64,000 nt of DNA from Limnoperna fortunei (taxonomy: Eukaryota; Mollusca; Bivalvia; Mytilida; Modiolidae), in contig OX104120.1 in NCBI GenBank assembly GCA_944474755.1, positions 39,660,067 through 39,724,066 on the forward strand, given 5' to 3'. Below, one piece after another: positions 1 to 12,180 of the stretch. The notes under the pieces are model-generated. The model saw only the letters and a program-made list of their open reading frames with translations, had not been told where the DNA came from and searched no databases. The first letter of the stretch is position 1. Each line of letters starts with the position of its first letter. The position numbers were made by a program, and so were the translations under genes.

Positions 1-185
1 TAGTTATAAATGAAGAATACATGTAGGCCCACCCACGGTGGAAGCCGATTTTTGGCCAAAGGTAAATTAAAATGTCGGCTTTTCAAAGTCGACCAATACT
101 GGCATTATGAAAGGGGGGTAGGCTCTTCGAAAGAAATATGTCATGGTGTGAGACGGGGCTTGGCTTTCTCGCTTCTCGCTTTGAA
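1..185 (-). repeat. Inverted copy of ~180-bp satellite-like unit
   Basis: This is the reverse complement of the unit tandemly repeated at 844-1591. Shared blocks include the complement of TTAGGCCACAAATCGGCTTC, a GTCGACTTTGAAAAGCCGAC-type block and a TATAACTATGAGCGAGAAAGCC-type end. It is cut by the left edge of the window. No coding role is apparent. Confidence 0.8.
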
Positions 186-225
186 TATTTGACGACCCTA
201 TTAACGGAGTCGTCAGATATTCAAA
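180..225. repeat. Near-perfect 17-bp hairpin
   Basis: Bases 180-196 (TTTGAATATTTGACGAC) pair with 209-225 with one mismatch, leaving a 12-base loop. It sits exactly where the inverted satellite copy ends, so it may be an element terminus or a recombination footprint. Function unknown. Confidence 0.6.
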
Positions 226-285
226 GGGAGTTACTCGCATACGCTCTTCCAACAGTTTTTTAATAATATTGTTTCTTTGAATAAT

Positions 286-497
286 GTTTAACAACTCTTT
301 CAGCTATTTTTCACATATTTCGTGGCGTACAGTTTTTATAGGAGGAAGACGACCCTTGAACTGCAGTAGAAAAACTGGCAATTTAAGATTAGAATGCACC
401 CTGCCTGAAGTGGGACTCGAACCTGCAACCTTAGTGTTGACAGACCACGTAGTCCATATTAGACTAACTACTTTACATTCGGACATCGGGGCCCCTT
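286..497 (-). repeat. SINE-like tRNA-headed element, minus strand
   Basis: It is related to the copies at 17,583, 18,668, 43,563 and 59,474. From left to right it reads tail (TTTAACAACTCTTTCAGC), body (CGTGGCGTACAGTTTTTATAGG), then B-box-like GGGACTCGAACC and the end of the tRNA-like head. The head is degraded. Short ORFs here are chance. Confidence 0.7.
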
Positions 498-843
498 TTG
501 ATAATTTGAAATCCAGTCGTCACATCTTTACCCAAATACGTGTCGTGAAATACCAAAAGGAAATGTCGCGTACTTTTAAAATTGTTTAGTTTTGAAAAGT
601 TGGCGCAAAACACGAAAAATAAGGCAAAAGAAAGAAACGCCTTCGAACACGAAGTGGAAAAGACCTTGAACTGAAGATAGAGCTTATTGTTCAAGAATCT
701 TTGTTAGATAGTAATATTTCTTCCACTTTTTATTTTGAACTTGAAAACATAGTTGGTATGTCATTTTTAGGCAAAACAGTGAATAAATGTTTCTTGGTTT
801 GATTTTGACCAATTTTGACATGTGTTTCAATGATTACGCTACC
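498..843. other. Unassigned AT-rich DNA
   Basis: No gene, splice-bounded exon or clear repeat is visible between the SINE-like copy and the satellite array. Confidence 0.5.
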
Positions 844-1591
844 TTAGGCCACAAATCGGCTGCTATATTTCTTATAAAGAGCCTAACTTCCCGTTTCATA
901 ATGCCATTATTGGTCGATTTTGAAAAGCCGACAACATTTTAATTTACCTTAGGCCACAAATCGGCTTCTACCCTGGGAAGGCCTACATGGACTCTTCATT
1001 TATAACTATGAGCGAGAAAGCCAGCCCCATCTCACACCATGCCATATTTCTTTCAAAGATACTACCCACCACCCTTTAATAATGCCAACATAAATCGACT
1101 TTGAAAAGCTGATAACATTTTAATTTACCTTAGGCCATAAATCAGCTTTTACCCTGGGTAGGCCTTCATGCACTCTTCATTTATAACTATGAGCGAGAAA
1201 GCCAAGCCCCTTCTCACACTATGCCATATTTCTTTCAAAGTGCCTACCCTCCTTTCATAATGCTAACATTGGTCGACTTTGAAAAGCCGACATTTAAATT
1301 TATCTTAGGCCACAAATCGGCTTCTACCCTGGGTAACTTACATGAAATCTTCATTTATAACTTTGAGCGAGAAAGAATAGCACCGTCTCACGCCATGCCA
1401 TATTTCTTACAAAGAGTCTACCATGCCCAACCCCCTTTCATAATGCCAACATTAGTCGACTTTGAAAAGTTGACAGCATTTTAATTGACCTTAGGCCACA
1501 AATCGGCTTCTACCCTGGGTAGGCGTATATGTGCTCTTCATTTATAACTATGAGCGAGAAAGCCTAGCCCCGTCTCACACCAAGCCATATG
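844..1591 (+). repeat. Tandem array of ~180-bp units
   Basis: TTAGGCC(A/T) unit starts lie at 844 (deleted copy), 949, 1130, 1305 and 1491, giving periods of 181, 175 and 186 bp. Each full unit carries CCACAAATCGGCTTCTACCC, an ACTCTTCATTTATAACTATG block, GAGCGAGAAAGCC, a CCATATTTCTTTCAAAG block and GTCGACTTTGAAAAG. The last unit is truncated near 1591. The units are imperfect, so the array is old. ORFs within it are by-products of the repeat. Confidence 0.85.
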
Positions 1592-2810
1592 ACTTTAAGG
1601 CGTTTTGGGTGATAAATCTTTTGCAAGACTGTTTGAATTCAATACAATTCAACAATGGATTTTAACTGAGACGATACGGAACAAAAAACAATTTCTCACG
1701 TGATTTTTTTTGTCTTCGGCTCGGACCATGTGTACTTGTTATGGAATGAAAAATCTCCACGGTAATATAAAGCTAAGTCACATGACATCATTTCCACAAA
1801 TATTCTTTTTTCTTTTTATAAAATCAACATTTTGCATTCCTAACGTTGAAAAAAACCCACAAAACTGAAATCAAGGTTTCACTTGAAATCTGTTTAGTCC
1901 GAGTGTCCTCTGCGACGACCGCGCGAATGTATCCAAACGCACCCATTTTATTGCGGGATTTTTACTGTGGAATGGCTCGACACTAGTCATAATTTAGGAT
2001 GACACTGAAATACTAGATTTTATCCATGCGAAGATCACGTTTATCAAACATTTGAAAACAACATCATAAGTTTAATTTTGGCATTGTTGATCGACACTAA
2101 ACATAATATCAACACGTTAGTTTTTATTGTTCAATTTGAAATAGTGTCAGGCCTCTGAGTTAAGAAAGTATTTTGTAGATTTAAATTGTAGACTTACATT
2201 ACACACGTATTTTGATGTATATATTTCGGTTTATTTATATCGGTCGGTATTTAAATATTTCATTTCTGTCATTTTTGCCAAATTTGCACAATAAAAAACA
2301 TATGACGCTGTATTTTTTTAAATCCAGTCTTCCGCTAAAAAGCTGACCCATTATTGACTGTTCTGTAAAAACTTTATCGATGGTTCAGATTTGGAAATTT
2401 GCCCAATAATTTACATGTAAAAATCACTCATATCAGTGTCATGTGACTGTGCTAAATATTATGTTAAATAACGACAAGCATGCAGAAAATTCAAACTTTA
2501 AATTTGACAAGTAATGTTATATGATACTGTTCGAAACCTGTTATATATACATGTATATTGGCTTTTTATTTTCTGCATTGTTGTTAATTCTTTAAGTTTT
2601 CACTTGAATCCTGGAGGTTAAATTTATATTTATTAAATTTTTAAAAATTGATGGACTTCAAACGTTATGAACTTGAAAAAACACGAATGAATCGACTGAT
2701 ATCGCAGTTAATTGTTTGCTATCCCTAAAGCGAGTCATGTTTTAGAAATATTCAAGACGTTAACAATTCAACAAATAATAAATCAAAGGGGAAAAAAGGA
2801 TGAAACAACA
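1592..2810. other. Intergenic AT-rich DNA
   Basis: I see no supported gene, RNA gene or well-defined repeat in this stretch. Confidence 0.5.
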
Positions 2811-2814
2811 GGAA

Positions 2815-3005
2815 CACAAAGAAGCGTTAAGACTGCCACTTAGGTGGGGAATGGAAATTTAGTCTTCAGTAGCGGCTAGAATAAGCCTACTTTTTTAGAA
2901 ATCTACAAAAGTTTCTTTATTTCCCTCATAAGACGGTCGACCCTATCGGACGTGCTGGCAGTTGTGTGTCGAGCACTGGAAACTCATCCATTGTGGTCCT
3001 AGAGC
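2815..3005 (+). repeat. Degraded copy of the repeat at 62,415-62,801
   Basis: Matching blocks in the same order are GACTGCCACT near 2835, TAGTCTTCAGTAGCGGCTA (compare TTTGTAGCGGCTACAAGG at 62.6 kb), AGAAATCTACAAAA and GTGTCGAGCACTGGAAACTC (compare GGGTCGAGCACTGGGACATT). It is highly diverged with internal deletions. The family is one I recall as common in mussel genomes; no coding capacity is apparent. Confidence 0.6.
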
Positions 3006-3139
3006 GACAATTTCAACCTTCAGTTTAATTTTTAAGAAAAACATAAACAAGCTATGTTAATAAATGTTATAGCAATGTTATGGTAATACAATTACTATTA
3101 GAGACCATTTCAAATTTCAGTTAGTTGAATGCGAAAATT

Positions 3140-3475
3140 AACAAAACACAATTCTTCTTATGAGTCGTACTTTTGTGTGATGCATTTAATTATTATATTT
3201 TAAAAAGGTTTAGAGTATCAGTCTAAATTTATACATTTTAGTTTAGACATTCTTTGTTGTATTTTAGATTTCTTATCTTAGTTTTTATAATACAACGCAC
3301 AATGTGATTGTGAACTATTAACATTTTAAATTTGTGTTGATTATGAACCTTAACAAAATACATTGATTCTTATAGGTCGTACTTTATTGTGTAACGCATT
3401 TTAAACTTCTATACTAAAAAATCGGTTAACAGAATCGGTTGCAATTTTAACATTTCAATTTAGTCATTCTTATAT
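3140..3475 (+). repeat. Old ~215-bp tandem duplication
   Basis: 3140-3260 and 3352-3475 share an ordered set of blocks: TTAACAAAA(C/T)AC, ATTCTT, a TA(G/T)GTCGTACTTT block, TGTG(T/A)GATGCATTT-like sequence, and a later CATTT(T/C)A(G/A)TTTAG(A/T)CATTCTT block. It looks like a diverged tandem duplication in intergenic DNA. Confidence 0.45.
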
Positions 3476-4429
3476 ATAGTGCTCATAATATAATGAATAC
3501 TGGGATTTTAAACAATTTAAATGTAAGTCTGTGTTCAATGCTTGCTCCATTAATAGCCGCATATGACTTATGAACGATTAAAATCAGTATTTCTTCAATG
3601 ACGCTGATCCAATAATAACCACATCGTCATGTAACTACATGTATGCATGTTTTATTCTTATTTCATATGTTAATGCCATAAGTAGACCAATGCATAGTAT
3701 ACTGCAATTTTGCTTTAACAATTATATACTTTTTTCGAAATTGGAACTGTGCCACATGGGATTTATGTTACAAGTTAAAAATCAGCCATATCATGTTTTA
3801 TGTGACTGTAATTAGCCCAAAGTGTAATGACTCGTGTTTATTTTGTCCTTTTCTGTATAACTTTTTAATCTAAAATAGAAAACGGAACTTTTTTTCTGTT
3901 ATCTACATTTTTGCTCATTTGTTCTTCTATGATTACATGCATAATCAATTCTAAGGTTTGTGTTATGTCTAAACCATCTGTATTTTTACAGATAATTATT
4001 AGTGTTTTATTCACTTAAACTTAAAATGAGAATGACAAGAATTATTATTTTTGTGCAAACAGTCTATACATAATACACTTGTACACAAACTGTAATGCGA
4101 TTATGTTCATAACAACTAGAGTCAACAATATACAATTAATATATAGGTTTGTTCAAATCAGTTATTGTAATAAAATATATAAAACCTTATTTCTTGTAAA
4201 TTGTACATACTATCGTTCAAGTGCAAACACTAATCGCATCAAAATAGTTTTACCCTGAGAGCAGCCCAAACCAGTGGCAATTTCATATAGCATCAGTAAA
4301 GGCATACGTACTCTGTGATTTACTTTATTTAAAATGTATTTAGCAAGCATCTTACTATTAATAGGATAGATCTAAAAACTTATCCATTCATTTTGTATTT
4401 AAGAATTGGTTTTAAAAATCAGATACACA

Positions 4430-7400
4430 ATGGAGGAAGAAAATACTTATAAACCAACTGACAATAGTGATGAAGACATCGTTAATCCATGGGACGTTGT
4501 TAGTACATCGTCCAAAAATGTTGATTATGAAAAACTTATAAGTGAGTATAAAGTAGAATACTAGTATTCCTTTAACAAACTCTTTGTGTATTCCTCTGGT
4601 ATAACAAATATCAATATAAAATATATATTTTAAAAGCAAGAAAATTTTAGTACCTCTTATCGTTTGTTCATTTTATTACTTTTTTATAATTGATTGTTTC
4701 AATGGCAGGCAAACATTTAAATAGCTTTATTCAGGACGTGCACAAGGAAAAATAATACATCACTTAGGATGTCGAGAAGGACAAATCGATCTTTAATTTG
4801 AATACCCTTTTAAAGCAGAGACCATATGTTCGCATTTGTACTGACTACACCGCTCCTACTATTTGTTAACAATAATAAGGAAGTTTTGTATCTGCAATGA
4901 ACCTGGACGTTAAGAACATGTCACCCATTAAGATCTGCATCATGTCACTTTATTATAATCTGAAAACAGGTTTTGTACACGCTTTCGAGCCACACATATG
5001 CCAGAACGACATGTATACTTTAAATAATATTGCTAAATTCTTGCGGTTATTACCGTTACAAAATATACAAAGGGGAACTTCATTCACTTGTATTTATAAT
5101 TTTTTTCCTTTATTTTCAGAGAAATTCGGAAGCTGTAAGATTGAAAAAGACCTGATTGACCGAATGGTTAAACTCACTGGAAGGGAACCTCACCATTTCC
5201 TAAAAAGGGAAATATTCTTTTCGCACAGGTAATGAGGCAGAGAAAAGATAACAGTTTACAACCATCAAACATACAAATGAACCATATTCAGAAAAACTGT
5301 TAAAACCACATTTTGAATGTTCGTATTATTAAAAACCTACTGAAAAGCATAAGAGCTCTCAAGCTTAAAGTAAGACATTAAATTATGGATAAATTATGCA
5401 TAGAAATAATATTTTTATCCGCATTCGCGAATAAATGACCTTTGGTCTGGTTAAATGTAGTCGTTGCCCCTGTCTAGGGTAATGATTTCACTCTGCTATG
5501 CTGTTTTATTTCGATGGTTTTGCCTTCGTTATTAACCAAATTATACTGATTGTGCGATTCTTGTGATTAAATTTAATTTTAAATAATGTAGGCTCCGTCT
5601 TGATCGATTGATTACAATATATTGAAGCGTAGCTTAACATCTAGCAACCAACGAACATATAAAAATAAACCAATTCACGCAATAGGATCGACATAAGGGG
5701 AAACGTTTTGCTTGCTACTCGAAAATTATGGAATTGAAAATGAAAAATAAGCTGAAAAGTGTAGTAGCACTTTCCAGACACGTTACCCACCATGGTCTGC
5801 TCTATGGCATTCCATTTGTTTTATAACCTCCAAACAAGAGGCCTTTCCCTATCAATCATGTATGCGTGCATAACATCCGAGTCCCACAGCGTAATTGCAG
5901 AAACAGTTGTACACTTAATTGTCATAATTCTTCGTAAATATTTTTAAAAAGATCTCAAAATTTCACGGACTAAAATTTAAGGTAAATTAGTATGTGCTTA
6001 ATTTGGAACAGTTTATTACAATCTAATTTTATGTTCTTGTTTTTAGAGACATGCATACCATACTTGATCTTGTAGAACAGGACAAATCGTTTTATTTGTA
6101 TACGGGACGAGGACCATCCTCAGAAGCGATGCATCTTGGAAATCTTATCCCATTTATTTTTACAAAGTATGTCTTTAATCACTTCCGATATATTACTAGC
6201 TTTTTTATACATTAAAAAGTACCTTAAAGCAAAACAGCTACAATACACAAGCAACCCAATCTTAGGACTCCTAAAAACCCAAACATTCCACTAAATGCTG
6301 ACAACAAATATTTATTTAACAAGGATAGTTCAAACCTGTTATGGACATCCATAAGGCAAAATTTCATAAACATTTCAAAATATAAAACAAGTTAAGACAC
6401 AATATATTAGTAGATACAAAACCAAAACATGTCAAAGATCAATAAGCCAGAGACTTTGCCTTAAAAACGAGCTGTGAGAACTTTTACTCTAAAAGCAGGC
6501 AACATACGTACTGTACATGAGTATTGCAAACGCTTAGTGAGCTTAGTACAATACTCACATGAAACCTCGGGTTTACTTTCCATAACTTCTTTACTGAAGA
6601 ATGGTTGAGTATTGGTAGATTTCAGAATTATGCCCTTATTAGTTTATTAAGCTGAGTCGTGTTTCTTTATTCCGGGTTTACCTTAGTGTGGTTAATATTG
6701 GTTGCACTACAAACTTCAATGTGATTCGTACTGCAGGTGGTTACAAGACACGTTTGACGTACCATTAGTCATTCAAATGGCAGATGACGAAAAATTCTTG
6801 TGGAAGGATCGGACAATAGAAGAGACTAATCAAATCGCTCACGAAAATGCAAAAGACATCATTGCGTGTGGATTTGATGTTGACAAGACATTCATCTTCA
6901 GCGATGTAGAATATATTTCGTAAGCAAATTAAATTCATTTAATTCCAAATGGTAATTTTATTTTAAGAAAAATATATACAGGAAATGAAATATTTTCCAG
7001 GAAATGTTAAAAAGTTTTTTTTGAAGAATTTTATGATTGTTGATTTTCATTTCAACGCAATATTTAATAAAATAGCTTAACATTTTGTTTCATATTTTCC
7101 ACATTTCTAAAATATCATCAGAAAATCTTTCACATTTCCCAGTTCCTAATCAAATATTAATAATGTGAATTAATAATTTTGCATTCTGACAATCTGTTCC
7201 TAATATACAATATGTTTTTATTATTCCAATAATTAAGACTAATGGTTGAGAAAATATAAATACGCATTTTTAAATTTTGGTTGTAAAATACTTTTCATTT
7301 TAGTGAAAGCACGGAATTCTACAAAATGATGTGTCGGATAGAAAAAATTGTTACTTTTAACCAAGTAAAAGGAATATTTGGATTCAATGAGAGTGACAGT

Positions 7401-9264
7401 ATTGGAAAAATCAGTTTTCCTGCAATTCAAGTAGCTCCAAGTTTCAGTTCCGCATTCCCTCAAATATTCAATGAAAAGAAAGATGTCCCTTGTCTTATCC
7501 CGTGTGAAATTGACCAGGTAAACATTGCACACCTAAAGTAATTGTATCTTAATCTCACTGTATTAAGTACAGAGATTGCACTATTGTAGATGAAGATTGT
7601 TTTACATATTTATGTCAGCTTTATTGGTCTTGCGATATTTTAAAAAATTGTTTGTTCATCGACCTAAATATGTTTTCGGCGCTTTAATGTTCACAAATTC
7701 AAATAAGAAATTTCCATGACATACATTTTGATTCGATAACAATGTGTTTATCGTACTTTCTGATTTCATTCGTGAAAAGGTAATTATGCAGAATGGTGAT
7801 ATAGGATATTCGACATATATCTTCGATATTTTTTACTCTATTACTATGTATTACCGCTATATAAGCTATTTGACGCCTTTTCTGCCTTTGAATGGCATAT
7901 TGAGATAATTATTTTAATTAACGTTAATCACAATTAACATTTTCAGAGTATATTAACATCATTTTTGTTTTGACTTCCAAGGGACCTAACTCGCAAAGAA
8001 CTAAAATTAAAAATAAACTAGGTAATAATCAAACCTAAAGTTTCTATGGCGAAATATTTATAATAGCAAAGATAACTATACATTTAATATTAAACACATC
8101 TTTATTCATTGAAGGATCCATACTTTCGTATGACGAGAGATGTTGCACCAAGACTAGGCCTACTTAAACCTGCCTTACTGCATTCAACTTTTTTCCCTGC
8201 ATTACAAGGGACTCAGAGCAAAATGAGTGCAAGCGATCCTAATTCATCCATCTTTTTAACTGATTCAGACGAGGAAATTAAAACAAAGGTCAGTGAAAGA
8301 AATAATAATTCATTGTGTGTGACAAAATGGTGAACCCAATGATGTTGAAACCCAACTTAGCTACACCACGTTCATTTTTCAAAGTTAAAAGATTTTTTTC
8401 CGATGTTAGAACGATGTTAGTTCTCCTTGATAACACGTTTTGCTTTGCCTAAATTGTTAACTTTTTTACAGGCGTTTACCTAAATGTCTTTATGACGAGA
8501 TGTAGGAACTTTAAATTTGAAATGTATTTTCTGCTTACCTTTTTGTCTTTAGATTAACAGGTTTGCCTTCTCAGGAGGCAGAGCAACCGAAGAAGAACAT
8601 AGAAGATATGGTGGTGATTGTGAAACAGATGTCTCGTACCAATATTTAAAATTCTTTTTAGAAGATGACGACAAGTTAAATGATATCAAGGAGGTATACA
8701 CTTAGCTATTTCTTTTATTTTCTACTATGAATATGACATCATACTAAATCATAAATAGATTCATAATTTACTTTTTTATTTAGAATTTTTTCAGTTTATT
8801 TGTAACTATGTTAACTGGAAAGCGGTTATTGCAACGGTCTAGCCTATTCTCGTAATTTATTATTTTGACTTACTCGGTTATGATTTTTTTTACATTATAC
8901 GGTTTGCTGTTCTTTTTTGTTTATATATATTGCTATGTATTATATTTTATAGATATCCATACGTTAAACTTTAATGGGAAAAACCATTCCAGAGCATTTC
9001 AAAAAATAATTGCATTTTAAATCAAATAACTTAGATACCAGCTTTTAGTAAATGTCCACTTTTATCGAGGCTCATGTTCTGAAAACGTGTTTTGGTTTCT
9101 TATAGAGATATTCCGGTGGCAAAATGCTTACAGGAGAACTTAAACAAGAATTGATTAAGGTTCTACAAAAACTTGTCGGCGAACACAGAAATAGAAGAAC
9201 GAAAGTTACAGATGAAATTGTCAACGATTACATGAAATCAAGAAAGCTGAAATTTGACTATTGA
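4430..9264 (+). CDS. WARS1: Tryptophanyl-tRNA synthetase, cytoplasmic (8 exons)
   Basis: It charges tRNA-Trp with tryptophan in the cytosol (class I aminoacyl-tRNA synthetase). Exons: 4430-4541, 5120-5228, 6047-6166, 6737-6919, 7304-7517, 8115-8288, 8553-8693, 9106-9264. All introns are GT-AG; phases are 1,2,2,2,0,0,0. The joined frame is 403 codons plus TGA and tracks the animal cytoplasmic enzyme from the ...NPWDVVS segment to the C-terminal KLKFDY. Visible motifs: [10 protein letters not shown] followed by HLGN (residues 103-106, the HIGH box), [31 protein letters not shown], and KMSAS (282-286) followed by DPNSS. The vertebrate protein is about 470 aa with an N-terminal WHEP domain; the exons found here start after that domain. 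A weak AG before 4423 leaves open an upstream exon. The HIGH box reads HLGN instead of the HVGH I recall for animals. The first AATAAA downstream is at 9807. Confidence 0.95.
5755..5890 (+). repeat. Fragment of the 62.4-kb repeat family in WARS intron 2
   Basis: GTAGCACTTTCCAGACACG, TTACCCACCATGGTCTGCTC and AACAAGAGGCCTTTCCCTATC align in order with TGGCACTCTTCAAACACG, TTACCCACTATGGTCCGCG and AACGAGAGGTTCTCCCCTATC at 62.66-62.75 kb. It is an old intronic insertion with no effect on the coding exons. Confidence 0.6.
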
Positions 9265-11460
9265 TTGAAAAAAAACTTTTTTGTTCATTTTTTTCAAATA
9301 TTACATTTTTTATGTTACTTGCTTAGACATCTCTATATTTTGCAAATGTTAAAATGCTTGAAATGTTTGTCGACTTCTCTATGTATTAATTAATAGATTT
9401 CTTTTGTAAGTGTTTTATTACGCATGGCTATTGCTAACTTGATACTGAATCTGTGTTCAAACTGTATAGCCAACAGAAGATATAATGGCTGGGGATGAAA
9501 ATACCATGTAAACATAGCACAAATCAATTGATGATTGAATTTCTCTACATATCTGAATAATATGCATTGAAGATTTATGTTGAATTAATTTGCCCTCGAC
9601 GTTAAATATTCCTTGTGTAATGATTGTAAACGCATAGAACCACCAATTCAATTAGCAATACCGTTGTCTTGTAGGGAATTGCAGTGTTTCTTGGTTTTCT
9701 AGAAATCAACATAGATAAATCGAAAGACATCCCCTAAGTATTTGAAAAAAAAACCTATAAGGTAACCCAGCGCAAGTTCGAGTGTTGTCCGTGGAAGTTC
9801 GTCCTAAATAAAATTTGGCACATGTAAAGTTCGTCCACACATCATTTAGATAAAAGATAAAAATAAAAAAATCTTCTGCAAAAGATGTGTTCGCTTATCT
9901 TTACAAGATTATAAATCATAATGGTTCTAAAACAAAAGTTGTTGAAAGGTCTAATAGGCACCAGTTTCTCACTGTCAGATAAAAAAAAATTAATATATTT
10001 TTTGTAGAAATGTAGAAAAGGTCTAAGTATTATTATTTAATTATTTTTAAATACACAAAACAATGCATTGCTATAAAGTTGAACAACAAATACATTTCGT
10101 GATATATAAATACTACAATGTGGATAAAGAGTTGTGAATCGCTATCAATTGACTCCATCTTAAAGTGTATTGTAAATTTATGAATACCAGTTAATGACCT
10201 TAACAATAACCATTTATAGATAAGAAAAAAAAAAAATTAACAATTTAAGAAACGATGCACCTTACTGTAAACCGATATACCATTATGGCAGTAAGTAGGT
10301 TTGATAACTCTTTTTAATGAACAACTGTATTGTGTATCATTAACAATACATTTTTACAATATATGAAACCTGCTATGGTTAATAACACTTTTATGTTTTT
10401 TATCATATTATTAATATTAGGCAATATTTTCCATTTTTTTAAATATTTTTGTATTTTTATCATTAATGGTGTTTCTCGTTTATTGTTTTTTCTTTGGCAT
10501 CAGTTTATTCTCCAAAACTATTCCTATAGGTTATAATATTAAAAAATATATAAATGAATAATGATTATCTAATAAACATTTGTGACCGATTGCTTTATAG
10601 AACGCGTTTAAAATTTTGAAATTTAAATCATGCTGTGTCATCTTGATAAGGCCTCTACTGTCATAAATTTGAATTTTCTGTAAAGGAAGTTTATTAACAG
10701 CTTTGTCCTTAAAACTACCTTTATGGCAGAAATAAATGCGATGAACACTTTATAAATGTAAATCATGAAGTTCATTACTACATTAACTTTCAATTCAAGA
10801 CTAGACAAGGCAATTGCAGTGAATTTTATTCTTTCTAATGACAGTATTTTGTACGTCTAATTCTCTTAAATGTTTTTTTGTAAATTGTTAAATAAATTAA
10901 TAAAATTTTAAAATGTTACACATGTCTGACAAAATAATAAGATCATAAAATGGCATACAACCCTGTCTGAATGCAGACGTATCTGCCATGGTGAAAATAA
11001 TAAAATAACCGATTTTCTTATGAAATTAGAAGTATGAAGATCAGCAATTATTTATGTGCGAAACATAGTATATACCCGATGTATTTATACAATTCACGTC
11101 TGAATTGGTGCGTAGTTGACTATTTCGCATTAAAACAATGTAACACCACAGGAAAAATAAGGGTTTTTTTAAAAACAAAATGGCAATTATTTTGCAATTA
11201 ATTTAAACTGATGAAATGTAGATCATTCGAAAGATAAAAGACTGTAGAATCAGGATCAATGGGCAAAACATCTGTATTCTATTAATTTAACACGATATTC
11301 ATAAATCGTCCCTATGTTTTTTTTTATTGAATGGAAAATCAAGTATGGCTGACAAATTACGTCACACAAGTCATGTGATGTCGCAAATAGTTGTAGATGA
11401 GACAGCTCTATTCTTCAATGGTATAATCATCAAACATTTGGTTAAGTGTTCCTTCATTCG
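9265..11460. other. WARS downstream region, no gene seen
   Basis: AT-rich sequence containing the probable WARS 3' UTR and intergenic DNA. Near 9768-9830 there is a small cluster of GTTCG-type words (CAAGTTCG, GAAGTTCGTCC, AAGTTCGTCC), possibly a decayed short tandem repeat. No splice-bounded coding segment was recognised. Confidence 0.5.
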
Positions 11461-11468
11461 GAGTTGTT

Positions 11469-11795
11469 ACCTCATCTACTTCATTTTTAGACTTATACCT
11501 CGAATATGACACCAACGGTCATATTAGCATAAGAATTTACAACAAACGAGACGATTTTAATTTCAAAATTATGAATTTTCCTTACATATGCAGCAATATT
11601 CCAGCTTCTCCTGCATACGGTGTCTATATTTCTCAATTGATCAGGTGTGCAAGAGCTTGCAGCGAGTATACTGATTTTTGCAAACGTCACCTATTTCTTC
11701 GGGATAAACTTATAAACCAAGGTTACAAGAAGAAACGACTCGTCCTCGCCTTTAATAAGTTTTACTATAGATACAACTTACTTGTCGAACAATAG
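11469..11795 (+). pseudogene. C-terminal fragment of a retroelement reverse-transcriptase ORF
   Basis: An open frame of about 108 codons ends with TAG at 11793. It contains FLDLYLEYDTNGH, YNKRDDFNFKIMNFPY, SPAYGVYISQLIRCARAC and KLINQGYKKKRL. This block is the C-terminal tail I recall from a very common reverse-transcriptase ORF of bivalve genomes: a '(Y/F)LDL' strand, a KRDDFNF motif and a YGVYISQL(I/V)R motif. The catalytic RT domain is absent upstream (other frames and stops before 11469), so this is a 5'-truncated dead copy. Its 3' tail continues to about 12,180. The element class (non-LTR or Penelope-like) cannot be decided from this fragment. Confidence 0.75.
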
Positions 11796-12180
11796 TGTTG
11801 TTTGAAAATATAGTTTTCCCAATTTTGAATTCAGTGTACAGTGAACGTGCTACGATGATTTTTTGATACACCTATTAGTGACTAGTAGTATATGATACCC
11901 ATCTAATCAACTAACCAACTCACATTCTACAGTAATGGAAGCGGGAGGTTTGGCATGCCATAAAGCCTGGTTTAACCCACTATTTCTTTTGAAATGCCTG
12001 GACCAAGTCAGAACTATTGCTGTAGTTACTTTATGTTGGTTGTTGGTTCTGGAGTTTGCCGGTTTCTAGGACTGATTTGTGGATTGTCTTTTTTGACAGT
12101 TTCATCGGTGTTCGGTATTTTGTTATTACCTTAATAGTAAGAAAAAATTCTAAAATTATAATTTTCACTGCATTTACTAA
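11796..12180 (+). mobile_element. 3' tail of the same retroelement
   Basis: It follows the RT stop codon directly. GATACCCATCTAATCAAC, CAACTCACATTC, AAATGCCTGGACCAAGTCAG, ATTGCTGTAGTTACTTTATG and TCGGTGTTCGGTATTTTGTT recur in part at 19,665-19,850 and 58,660-58,760, so this is a multi-copy 3' end. Confidence 0.65.

Noticed and set aside
844..1591. CRISPR-like array
   Set aside because: The units are contiguous ~180-bp satellite repeats without short repeat-spacer alternation, in a eukaryotic context.
4897..5232. 111-codon ORF as a separate gene
   Set aside because: Only its last part (from 5,120) is coding; it is WARS exon 2 read through from the preceding intron.
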